DNA of 64,000 bases from Membranipora membranacea (Eukaryota > Bryozoa > Gymnolaemata > Cheilostomatida > Membraniporidae), in NCBI GenBank assembly GCA_914767715.1, contig OU612074.1:15918062-15982061 (forward strand). The letters run 5' to 3'. This document shows, in pieces, positions 48,244 through 60,262 of the stretch; within the stretch, counting starts at the first letter, position 1; each line of letters opens with the position of its first letter. The translations under genes and the position numbers were made by a program. The notes beneath the pieces are model-generated. The model made no database searches and was not told where the DNA came from. It saw nothing but the letters and a program-made list of their open reading frames with translations.

Positions 48244-50245
48244 ATGAGGCCAATGAGGCCATCAACTGGTCAAAGTTTGAAAGAATTGCGATGGCTTTTT
48301 AATTTTTCACCCTGCCGTTTGGCATGTTTTTTTATGACAAAACTGGCCCTCGTTAAAAAAGTTGCAGCCGCCAAACTAAGAGGGCCAGCCCCAAACGGCT
48401 TTCAGTTCCTAAGTCAGCATGAAATTCCACACGGTATAGAGTAGGTTAGGAGGAAATCTATTTTTAAACTGGCTGTAAAAAACACCAAGGGTCCCCCCTT
48501 TGTTACTTTTTTAAATTTTAAAGTCGCTCTCATTTCTGTTCTATTTATCGTAGGATCTTAATATTCTGGAATTTGAATGAGGCCAATGAGGCCATCAACT
48601 GGTCAAAGTTTGAAAGAATTGCGATGGCTTTTTAATTTTTCACCCTGCCGTTTGGCATGTTTTTTTATGACAAAACTGGCCCTCGTTAAAAAAGTTGCTG
48701 CCGCCAAACTAAGAGGGCCAGCCCCAAACGGCTTTCAGTTCCTAAGTCAGCATGAAATTCCACACGGTATAGAGTAGGTTAGGAGGAAATCTATTTTTTA
48801 AACTGGCGGTAAAAAACACCAAGGGTCCCCCCTTTGTTACTTTTTTAAATTTTAAAGTCGCTCTCATTTCTGTTCTATTTATCGTAGGATCTTAATATTC
48901 TGGAATTTGAATGAGGCCAATGAGGCCATCAACTGGTCAAAGTTTGAAAGAATTGCGATGGCTTTTTAATTTTTCACCCTGCCGTTTGGCATGTTTTTTT
49001 ATGACAAAACTGGCCCTCGTTAAAAAAGTTGCAGCTGCCAAACTAAGAGGGCCAGCCCCAAACGGTTTTCAGTTCCTAAGTCAGCATGAAATTCCACACG
49101 GTATAGAGTAGGTTAGGAGGAAATCTATTTTTTAAACTGGCTGTAAAAAACACCAAGGGTCCCCCCTTTGTTACTTTTTTAAATTTTAAAGTCGCTCTCA
49201 TTTCTGTTCTATTTATCGTAGGATCTTAATATTCTGGAATTTGAATGAGGCCAATGAGGCCATCAACTGGTCAAAGTTTGAAAGAATTGCGATGGCTTTT
49301 TAATTTTTCACCCTGCCGTTTGGCATGTTTTTTTATGACAAAACTGGCCCTCGTTAAAAAAGTTGCAGCCGCTAAACTAAGAGGGCCAACCCCAAACGGT
49401 TTTCAGTTCCTAAGTCAGCATGAAATTCCACACGGTATAGAGTAGGTTAGGAGGAAATCTATTTTTTAAACTGGCTGTAAAAAACACCAAGGGTCCCCCC
49501 TTTGTTACTTTTTTAAATTTTAAAGTCGCTCTCATTTCTGTTCTATTTATCGTAGGATCTTAATATTCTGGAATTTGAATGAGGCCAATGAGGCCATCAA
49601 CTGGTCAAAGTTTGAAAGAATTGCGATGGCTTTTTAATTTTTCACCCTGCCGTTTGGCATGTTTTTTTATGACAAAACTGGCCCTCGTTAAAAAAGTTGC
49701 AGCCGCCAAACTAAGAGGGCCAGCCCCAAACGGTTTTCAGTTCCTAAGTCAGCATGAAATTCCACACGGTATAGAGTAGGTTAGGAGGAAATCTATTTTT
49801 TAAACTGGCTGTAAAAAACACCAAGGGTCCCCCTTTGTTACTTTTTTAAATTTTAAAGTCGCTCTCATTTCTGTTCTATTTATCGTAGGATCTTAATATT
49901 CTGGAATTTGAATGAGGCCAATGAGGCCATCAACTGGTCAAAGTTTGAAAGAATTGCGATGGCTTTTTAATTTTTCACCCTGCCGTTTGGCATGTTTTTT
50001 TATGACAAAACTGGCCCTCGTTAAAAAAGTTGCTGCCGCCAAACTAAGAGGGCCAGCCCCAAACGGCTTTCAGTTCCTAAGTCAGCATGAAATTCCACAC
50101 GGTATAGAGTAGGTTAGGAGGAAATCTATTTTTTAAACTGGCGGTAAAAAACACCAAGGGTCCCCCCTTTGTTACTTTTTTAAATTTTAAAGTCGCTCTC
50201 ATTTCTGTTCTATTTATCGTAGGATCTTAATATTCTGGAATTTGA

Positions 50246-52249
50246 ATGAGGCCAATGAGGCCATCAACTGGTCAAAGTTTGAAAGAATTGCGATGGCTTT
50301 TTAATTTTTCACCCTGCCGTTTGGCATGTTTTTTTATGACAAAACTGGCCCTCGTTAAAAATGTTGCAGCCGCCAAACTAAGAGGGCCAGCCCCAAACGG
50401 TTTTCAGTTCCTAAGTCAGCATGAAATTCCACACGGTATAGAGTAGGTTAGGAGGAAATCTATTTTTTAAACTGGCTGTAAAAAACACCAAGGGTCCCCC
50501 CTTTGTTACTTTTTTAAATTTTAAAGTCGCTCTCATTTCTGTTCTATTTATCGTAGGATCTTAATATTCTGGAATTTGAATGAGGCCAATGAGGCCATCA
50601 ACTGGTCAAAGTTTGGAAGAATTGCGATGGCTTTTTAATTTTTCACCCTGCCGTTTGGCATGTTTTTTTATGACAAAACTGGCCCTCGTTGAAAAAGTTG
50701 CTGCCGCCAAACTAAGAGGGCAAGCCCCAAACGGCTTTCAGTTCCTAAGTCAGCATGAAATTCCACACGGTATAGAGTAGGTTAGGAGGAAATCTATTTT
50801 TTAAACTGGCGGTAAAAAACACCAAGGGTCCCCCCTTTGTTACTTTTTTAAATTTTAAAGTCGCTCTCATTTCTGTTCTATTTATCGTAGGATCTTAATA
50901 TTCTGGAATTTGAATGAGGCCAATGAGGCCATCAACTGGTCAAAGTTTGAAAGAATTGCGATGGCTTTTTAATTTTTCACCCTGCCGTTTGGCATGTTTT
51001 TTTATGACAAAACTGGCCCTCGTTAAAAAAGTTGCAGCCGCCAAACTAAGAGGGCCAGCCCCAAACGGTTTTCAGTTCCTAAGTCAGCAAGAAATTCCAC
51101 ACGGTATAGAGTAGGTTAGGAGGAAATCTATTTTTTAAACTGGCTGTAAGAAACACCAAGGGTCCCCCCTTTGTTACTTTTTTAAATTTTAAAGTCGCTC
51201 TCATTTCTGTTCTATTTATCGTAGGATCTTAATATTCTGGAATTTGAATGAGGCCAATGAGGCCATCAACTGGTCAAAGTTTGAAAGAATTGCGATGGCT
51301 TATTAATTTTTCACCCTGCCGTTTGGCATGTTTTTTTATGACAAAACTGGCCCTCGTTAAAAAAGTTGCAGCCGCCAAACTAAGAGGGCCAGCCCCAAAC
51401 GGTTTTCAGTTCCTAAGTCAGCATGAAATTCCACACGGTATAGAGTAGGTTAGGAGGAAATCTATTTTTTAAACTGGCTGTAAAAAACACCAAGGGTCCC
51501 CCCTTTGTTACTTTTTTAAATTTTAAAGTCGCTCTCATTTCTGTTCTATTTATCGTAGGATCTTAATATTCTGGAATTTGAATGAGGCCAATGAGGCCAT
51601 CAACTGGTCAAAGTTTGAAAGAATTGCGATGGCTTTTTAATTTTTCACCCTGCCGTTTGGCATGTTTTTTTATGACAAAACTGGCCCTCGTTAAAAAAGT
51701 TGCAGCCGCCAAACTAAGAGGGCCAACCCCAAACGGCTTTCAGTTCCTAAGTCAGCATGAAATTCCACACGGTATAGAGTAGGTTAGGAGGAAATCTATT
51801 TTTTAAACTGGCGGTAAAAAACACCAAGGGTCCCCCCTTTGTTACTTTTTTAAATTTTAAAGTCGCTCTCATATCTGTTCTATTTATCGTAGGATCTTAA
51901 TATTCTGGAATTTGAATGAGGCCAATGAGGCCATCAACTGGTCAAAGTTTGAAAGAATTGCGATGGCTTTTTAATTTTTCACCCTGCCGTTTGGCATGTT
52001 TTTTTATGACAAAACTGGCCCTCGTTAAAAAAGTTGCTGCCGCCAAACTAAGAGGGCCAGCCCCAAACGGCTTTCAGTTCCTAAGTCAGCATGAAATTCC
52101 ACACGGTGTAGAGTAGGTTAGGAGGAAATCTATTTTTTAAACTGGCGGTAAAAAACACCAAGGGTCCCCCCTTTGTTACTTTTTTAAATTTTAAAGTCGC
52201 TCTCATTTCTGTTCTATTTATCGTAGGATCTTAATATTCTGGAATTTGA
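50246..52249 (+). repeat. Six-unit higher-order repeat, 2,004 bp, copy 1
   Basis: The markers in order are AAAAATGTTGC; TTTGGAAG with GTTGAAAAAG and GGGCAAGC; CAGCAAGAAATT; a plain A unit (private TTATTAAT); GGCCAACCCC with CTCATATCTG; and a B unit with GGTGTAGAG. The first five recur at an offset of 2,004 bp. Confidence 0.88.
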
Positions 52250-54253
52250 ATGAGGCCAATGAGGCCATCAACTGGTCAAAGTTTGAAAGAATTGCGATGG
52301 CTTTTTAATTTTTCACCCTGCCGTTTGGCATGTTTTTTTATGACAAAACTGGCCCTCGTTAAAAATGTTGCAGCCGCCAAACTAAGAGGGCCAGCCCCAA
52401 ACGGTTTTCAGTTCCTAAGTCAGCATGAAATTCCACACGGTATAGAGTAGGTTAGGAGGAAATCTATTTTTTAAACTGGCTGTAAAAAACACCAAGGGTC
52501 CCCCCTTTGTTACTTTTTTAAATTTTAAAGTCGCTCTCATTTCTGTTCTATTTATCGTAGGATCTTAATATTCTGGAATTTGAATGAGGCCAATGAGGCC
52601 ATCAACTGGTCAAAGTTTGGAAGAATTGCGATGGCTTTTTAATTTTTCACCCTGCCGTTTGGCATGTTTTTTTATGACAAAACTGGCCCTCGTTGAAAAA
52701 GTTGCTGCCGCCAAACTAAGAGGGCAAGCCCCAAACGGCTTTCAGTTCCTAAGTCAGCATGAAATTCCACACGGTATAGAGTAGGTTAGGAGGAAATCTA
52801 TTTTTTAAACTGGCGGTAAAAAACACCAAGGGTCCCCCCTTTGTTACTTTTTTAAATTTTAAAGTCGCTCTCATTTCTGTTCTATTTATCGTAGGATCTA
52901 AATATTCTGGAATTTGAATGAGGCCAATGAGGCCATCAACTGGTCAAAGTTTGAAAGAATTGCGATGGCTTTTTAATTTTTCACCCTGCCGTTTGGCATG
53001 TTTTTTTATGACAAAACTGGCCCTCGTTAAAAAAGTTGCAGCCGCCAAACTAAGAGGGCCAGCCCCAAACGGTTTTCAGTTCCTAAGTCAGCAAGAAATT
53101 CCACACGGTATAGAGTAGGTTAGGAGGAAATCTATTTTTTAAACTGGCTGTAAGAAACACCAAGGGTCCCCCCTTTGTTACTTTTTTAAATTTTAAAGTC
53201 GCTCTCATTTCTGTTCTATTTATCGTAGGATCTTAATATTCTGGAATTTGACTGAGGCCAATGAGGCCATCAACTGGTCAAAGTTTGAAAGAATTGCGAT
53301 GGCTTTTTAATTTTTCACCCTGCCGTTTGGCATGTTTTTTTATGACAAAACTGGCCCTCGTTAAAAAAGTTGCAGCCGCCAAACTAAGAGGGCCAGCCCC
53401 AAACGGTTTTCAGTTCCTAAGTCAGCATGAAATTCCACACGGTATAGAGTAGGTTAGGAGGAAATCTATTTTTTAAACTGGCTGTAAAAAACACCAAGGG
53501 TCCCCCCTTTGTTACTTTTTTAAATTTTAAAGTCGCTCTCATTTCTGTTCTATTTATCGTAGGATCTTAATATTCTGGAATTTGAATGAGGCCAATGAGG
53601 CCATCAACTGGTCAAAGTTTGAAAGAATTGCGATGGCTTTTTAATTTTTCACCCTGCCGTTTGGCATGTTTTTTTATGACAAAACTGGCCCTCGTTAAAA
53701 AAGTTGCAGCCGCCAAACTAAGAGGGCCAACCCCAAACGGCTTTCAGTTCCTAAGTCAGCATGAAATTCCACACGGTATAGAGTAGGTTAGGAGGAAATC
53801 TATTTTTTAAACTGGCGGTAAAAAACACCAAGGGTCCCCCCTTTGTTACTTTTTAAAATTTTAAAGTCGCTCTCATATCTGTTCTATTTATCGTAGGATC
53901 TTAATATTCTGGAATTTGAATGAGGCCAATGAGGCCATCAACTGGTCAAAGTTTGAAAGAATTGCGATGGCTTTTTAATTTTTCACCCTGCCGTTTGGCA
54001 TGTTTTTTTATGACAAAACTGGCCCTCGTTAAAAAAGTTGCAGCCGCCAAACTAAGAGGGCCAGCCCCAAACGGTTTTCAGTTCCTAAGTCAGCATGAAA
54101 TTCCACACGGTATAGAGTAGGTTAGGAGGAAATCTATTTTTTAAACTGGCTGTAAAAAACACCAAGGGTCCCCCCTTTGTTACTTTTTTAAATTTTAAAG
54201 TAGCTCTCATTTCTGTTCTATTTATCGTAGGATCTTAATATTCTGGAATTTGA
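52250..54253 (+). repeat. Six-unit higher-order repeat, 2,004 bp, copy 2
   Basis: The first five units match copy 1 in order and markers. The fourth has GACTGAGG (first ATG lost). The sixth is a class A unit with AAGTAGCTC, where copy 1 has class B, so the exchange point lies near 53920. Confidence 0.86.
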
Positions 54254-54586
54254 ATGAGGCCAATGAGGCCATCAACTGGTCAAAGTTTGAAAGAATTGCG
54301 ATGGCTTTTTAATTTTTCACCCTGCCGTTAGGCATGTTTTTTTATGACAAAACTGGCCCTCGTTAAAAAAGTTGCTGCCGCCAAACTAAGAGGGCCAGCC
54401 CCAAACGGCTTTCAGTTCCTAAGTCAGCATGAAATTCCACACGGTATAGAGTAGGTTAGGAGGAAATCTATTTTTTAAACTGGCGGTTAAAAACACCAAG
54501 GGACCCCCTTTGTTACTTTTTTAAATTTTAAAGTCGCTCTCATTTCTGTTCTATTTATCGTAGGATCTTAATATTCTGGAATTTGA

Positions 54587-55922
54587 ATGAGGCCGATGAG
54601 GCCATCAACTGGTCAAAGTTTGAAAGAATTGCGATGGCTTTTTAATTTTTCACCCTGCCGTTTGGCATGTTTTTTTATGACAAAACTGGCCCTCGTTAAA
54701 AAAGTTGCAGCCGCCAAACTAAGAGGGCCAGCCCCAAACGGTTTTCAGTTCCTAAGTCAGCATGAAATTCCACACGGTATAGAGTAGGTTAGGAGGAAAT
54801 CTATTTTTTAAACTGGCTGTAAAAAACACCAAGGGTCCCCCCTTTGTTACTTTTTTAAATTTTAGAGTCGCTCTCATTTCTGTTCTATTTATCGTAGGAT
54901 CTTAATATTCTGGAATTTGAATGAGGCCAATGAGGCCATCAACTGGTCAAAGTTTGAAAGAATTGCGATGGCTTTTTAATTTTTCACCCTGCCGTTTGGC
55001 ATGTTTTTTTATGACAAAACTGGCCCTCGTTAAAAAAGTTGCTGCCGCCAAACTAAGAGGGCCAGCCCCAAACGGCTTTCAGTTCCTAAGTCAGCATGAA
55101 ATTCCACACGGTATAGAGTAGGTTAGGAGGAAATCTATTTTTTAAACTGGCGGTAAAAAACACCAAGGGTCCCCCCTTTGTTACTTTTTTAAATTTTAAA
55201 GTCGCTCTCATATCTGTTCTATTTATCGTAGGATCTTAATATTCTGGAATTTGAATGAGGCCAATGAGGCCATCAACTGGTCAAAGTTTGAAAGAATTGC
55301 GATGGCTTTTTAATTTTTCACCCTGCCGTTTGGCATGTTTTTTTATGACAAAACTGGCCCTCGTTAAAAAAGTTGCAGCCGCCAAACTAAGAGGGCCAGC
55401 CCCAAACGGTTTTCAGTTCCTAAGTCAGCATGAAATTCCACACGGTATAGAGTAGGTTAGGAGGAAATCTATTTTTTAAACTGGCTGTAAAAAACACCAA
55501 GGGTCCCCCCTTTGTTACTTTTTTAAATTTTAAAGTCGCTCTCATTTCTGTTCTATTTATCGTAGGATCTTAATATTCTGGAATTTGAATGAGGCCAATG
55601 AGGCCATCAACTGGTCAAAGTTTGAAAGAATTGCGATGGCTTTTTAATTTTTCACCCTGCCGTTAGGCATGTTTTTTTATGACAAAACTGGCCCTCGTTA
55701 AAAAAGTTGCTGCCGCCAAACTAAGAGGGCCAGCCCCAAACGGCTTTCAGTTCCTAAGTCAACATGAAATTCCACACGGTTTAGAGTAGGTTAGGAGGAA
55801 ATCTATTTTTTAAACTGGCGGTTAAAAACACCAAGGGTCCCCCCTTTGTTACTTTTTTAAATTTTAAAGTCGCTCTCATTTCTGTTCTATTTATCGTAGG
55901 ATCTTAATATTCTGGAATTTGA
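54587..55922 (+). repeat. Four-unit higher-order block, 1,336 bp, right copy
   Basis: The order matches 6321-7656: GGCCGATGAGG, CTCATATCTG, plain A, then CCGTTAGGC with GGTTAAAA. A private change in the last unit is CACGGTTTAGAG. Confidence 0.8.
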
Positions 55923-58260
55923 ATGAGGCCGATGAGGCCATCAACTGGTCAAAGTTTGAAAGAATTGCGATGGCTTTTTAATTTTTCACCCTGCCGTTTG
56001 GCATGTTTTTTTATGACAAAACTGGCCCTCGTTAAAAAAGTTGCAGCCGCCAAACTAAGAGGGCCAGCCCCAAACGGTTTTCAGTTCCTAAGTCAGCATG
56101 AAATTCCACACGGTATAGAGTAGGTTAGGAGGAAATCTATTTTTTAAACTGGCTGTAAAAAACACCAAGGGTCCCCCCTTTGTTACTTTTTTAAATTTTA
56201 AAGTCGCTCTCATTTCTGTTCTATTTATCGTAGGATCTTAATATTCTGGAATTTGAATGAGGCCAATGAGGCCATCAACTGGTCAAAGTTTGAAAGAATT
56301 GCGATGGCTTTTTAATTTTTCACCCTGCCGTTTGGCATGTTTTTTTATGACAAAACTGGCCCTCGTTAAAAAAGTTGCAGCCGCCAAACTAAGAGGGCCA
56401 GCCCCAAACGGTTTTCAGTTCCTCAGTCAGCATGAATTTCCACACGGTATAGAGTAGGTTAGGAGGAAATCTATTTATTAAACTGGCTGTAAAAAACACC
56501 AAGGGTCCCCCCTTTGTTACTTTTTTAAATTTTAAAGTCGCTCTCATTTCTGTTCTATTTATCGTAGGATCTTAATATTCTGGAATTTGAATGAGGCCAA
56601 TGAGGCCATCAACTGGTCAAAGTTTGAAAGAATTGCGATGGCTTTTTAATTTTTCACCCTGCCGTTTGGCATGTTTTTTCATGACAAAACTGGCCCTCGT
56701 TAAAAAAGTTGCTGCCGCCAAACTAAGAGGGCCAGCCCCAAACGGCTTTCAGTACCTAAGTCAGCATGAAATTCCACACGGTATAGAGTAGGTTAGGAGG
56801 AAATCTATTTTTAAACTGGCAGTAAAAAACACCAAGGGTCCCCCCCTATGTTACTTTTTTAAATTTTAAAGTCGCTCTCATTTCTGTTCTATTTATCGTA
56901 GGATCTTAATATTCTGGAATTTGAATGAGGCCAATGAGGCCATCAACTGGTCAAAGTTTGAAAGAATTGCGATGGCTTTTTAATTTTTCACCCTGCCGTT
57001 TGGCATGTTTTTTTATGACAAAACTGGCCCTCGTTAAAAAAGTTGCTGCCGCCAAACTAAGAGGGCCAGCCCCAAACGGCTTTCAGTTCCTAAGTCAGCA
57101 TGAAATTCCACACGGTATAGAGTAGGTTAGGAGGAAATCTATTTTTTAAACTGGCGGTAAAAAACACCAAGGGTCCCCCCTTTGTTACTTTTTTAAATTT
57201 TAAAGTCGCTCTCATATCTGTTCTATTTATCGTAGGATCTTAATATTCTGGAATTTGAATGAGGCCAATGAGGCCATCAACTGGTCAAAGTTTGAAAGAA
57301 TTGCGATGGCTTTTTAATTTTTCACCCTGCCGTTTGGCATGTTTTTTTATGACAAAACTGGCCCTCGTTAAAAAAGTTGCAGCCGCCAAACTAAGAGGGC
57401 CAGCCCCAAACGGTTTTCAGTTCCTAAGTCAGCATGAAATTCCACACGGTATAGAGTAGGTTAGGAGGAAATCTATTTTTTAAACTGGCTGTAAAAAACA
57501 CCAAGGGTCCCCCCTTTGTTACTTTTTTAAATTTTAAAGTAGCTCTCATTTCTGTTCTATTTATCGTAGGATCTTAATATTCTGGAATTTGAATGAGGCC
57601 AATGAGGCCATCAACTGGTCAAAGTTTGAAAGAATTGCGATGGCTTTTTAATTTTTCACCCTGCCGTTAGGCATGTTTTTTTATGACAAAACTGGCCCTC
57701 GTTAAAAAAGTTGCAGCCGCCAAACTAAGAGGGCCAGCCCCAAACGGTTTTTAGTTCCTAAGTCAGCATGAAATTCCACACGGTATAGAGTAGGTTAGGA
57801 GGAAATCTATTTTTTAAACTGGCTGTAAAAAACACCAAGGGTCCCCCCTTTGTTACTTTTTTAAATTTTAAAGTCGCTCTCATTTCTGTTCTATTTATCG
57901 TAGGATCTTAATATTCTGGAATTTGAATGAGGCCAATGAGGCCATCAACTGGTCAAAGTTTGAAAGAATTGCGATGGCTTTTTAATTTTTCACCCTGCCG
58001 TTAGGCATGTTTTTTTATGACAAAACTGGCCCTCGTTAAAAAAGTTGCTGCCGCCAAACTAAGAGGGCCAGCCCCAAACGGCTTTCAGTTCCTAAGTCAG
58101 CATGAAATTCCACACGGTATAGAGTAGGTTAGGAGGAAATCTATTTTTTAAACTGGCGGTTAAAAACACCAAGGGTCCCCCCTTTGTTACTTTTTTAAAT
58201 TTTAAAGTCGCTCTCATTTCTGTTCTATTTATCGTAGGATCTTAATATTCTGGAATTTGA
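55923..58260 (+). repeat. Seven-unit higher-order repeat, 2,338 bp, copy 1
   Basis: The series starts with GGCCGATGAGG, then TTCCTCAG/GAATTTCC, then CAGTACC/CCCTATG with TTTTTTCATG, then a B unit. It ends with two units that both carry the CCGTTAGGC stop (57593 and 57927). The third unit has a C run of 7. Confidence 0.82.
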
Positions 58261-59467
58261 ATGAGGCCGATGAGGCCATCAACTGGTCAAAGTTTGAAAG
58301 AATTGCGATGGCTTTTTAATTTTTCACCCTGCCGTTTGGCATGTTTTTTTATGACAAAACTGGCCCTCGTTAAAAAAGTTGCAGCCGCCAAACTAAGAGG
58401 GCCAGCCCCAAACGGTTTTCAGTTCCTAAGTCAGCATGAAATTCCACACGGTATAGAGTAGGTTAGGAGGAAATCTATTTTTTAAACTGGCTGTAAAAAA
58501 CACCAAGGGTCCCCCCTTTGTTACTTTTTTAAATTTTAAAGTCGCTCTCATTTCTGTTCTATTTATCGTAGGATCTTAATATTCTGGAATTTGAATGAGG
58601 CCAATGAGGCCATCAACTGGTCAAAGTTTGAAAGAATTGCGATGGCTTTTTAATTTTTCACCCTGCCGTTTGGCATGTTTTTTTATGACAAAACTGGCCC
58701 TCGTTAAAAAAGTTGCAGCCGCCAAACTAAGAGGGCCAGCCCCAAACGGTTTTCAGTTCCTCAGTCAGCATATATTTCCACACGGTATAGAGTAGGTTAG
58801 GAGGAAATCTATTTTTTAAACTGGCTGTAAAAAACACCAAGGGTCCCCCCTTTGTTACTTTTTTAAATTTTAAAGTCGCTCTCATTTCTGTTCTATTTAT
58901 CGTAGGATCTTAATATTCTGGAATTTGAATGAGGCCAATGAGGCCATCAACTGGTCAAAGTTTGAAAGAATTGCGATGGCTTTTTAATTTTTCACCCTGC
59001 CGTTTGGCATGTTTTTTCATGACAAAACTGGCCCTCGTTAAAAAAGTTGCTGCCGCCAAACTAAGAGGGCCAGCCCCAAACGGCTTTCAGTACCTAAGTC
59101 AGCATGAAATTCCACACGGTATAGAGTAGGTTAGGAGGAAATCTATTTTTAAACTGGCAGTAAAAAACACCAAGGGTCCCCCCTATGTTACTTTTTTAAA
59201 TTTTAAAGTCGCTCTCATTTCTGTTCTATTTATCGTAGGATCTTAATATTCTGGAATTTGAATGAGGCCAATGAGGCCATCAACTGGTCAAAGTTTGAAA
59301 GAATTGCGATGGCTTTTTAATTTTTCACCCTGCCGTTTGGCATGTTTTTTTATGACAAAACTGGCCCTCGTTAAAAAAGTTGCTGCCGCCAAACTAAGAG
59401 GGCCAGCCCCAAACGGCTTTCAGTTCCTAAGTCAGCATGAAATTCCACACGGTATAGAGTAGGTTAG
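58261..59467 (+). repeat. Partial copy of the seven-unit block (offset 2,338 bp)
   Basis: The first three and a half units repeat 55923 onward. A private change at 58595 is CAGCATATATTTCC in place of CAGCATGAATTTCC. The copies part in the fourth unit, where this one has GGCTGTAA and lacks CTCATATCTG. Confidence 0.8.
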
Positions 59468-59929
59468 GAGGAAATCTATTTTTTAAACTGGCTGTAAAAA
59501 ACACCAAGGGTCCCCCCTTTGTTACTTTTTTAAATTTTAAAGTCGCTCTCATTTCTGTTCTATTTATCGTAGGATCTTAATATTCTGGAATTTGAATGAG
59601 GCCAATGAGGCCATCAACTGGTCAAAGTTTGAAAGAATTGCGATGGCTTTTTAATTTTTCACCCTGCCGTTTGGCATGTTTTTTTATGACAAAACTGGCC
59701 CTCGTTAAAAAAGTTGCTGCCGCCAAACTAAGAGGGCCAGCCCCAACCGGCTTTCAGTTCCTAAGTCAGCATGAAATTCCACACGGTATAGAGTAGGTTA
59801 GGAGGAAATCTATTTTTTAAACTGGCGGTAAAAAACACCAAGGGTCCCCCCTTTGTTACTTTTTTAAATTTTAAAGTCGCTCTCATTTCTGTTCTATTTA
59901 TCGTAGGATCTTAATATTCTGGAATTTGA

Positions 59930-60262
59930 ATGAGGCCAATGAGGCCATCAACTGGTCAAAGTTTGAAAGAATTGCGATGGCTTTTTAATTTTTCACCCTG
60001 CCGTTTGGCATGTTTTTTTATGACAAAACTGGCCCTCGTTAAAAAAGTTGCAGCCGCCAAACTAAGAGGGCCAGCCCCAAACGGTTTTCAGTTCCTAAGT
60101 CAGCATGAAATTCCACACGGTATAGAGTAGGTTAGGAGGAAATCTATTTTTAAACTGGCAGTAAAAAACACCAAGGGTCCCCCCTATGTTACTTTTTTAA
60201 ATTTTAAAGTCGCTCTCATTTCTGTTCTATTTATCGTAGGATCTTAATATTCTGGAATTTGA
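59930..60262 (+). repeat. Chimeric monomer (class A front, B-subtype back)
   Basis: The front has GTTGCAGCC, AACGGTTTT and CAGTTCC (class A). The back has CTATTTTTAAAC, GGCAGTAA and CCCTATG, which otherwise go with CAGTACC units. The switch lies between about 60090 and 60145. Gene conversion or an intra-unit crossover would produce this. Confidence 0.75.
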
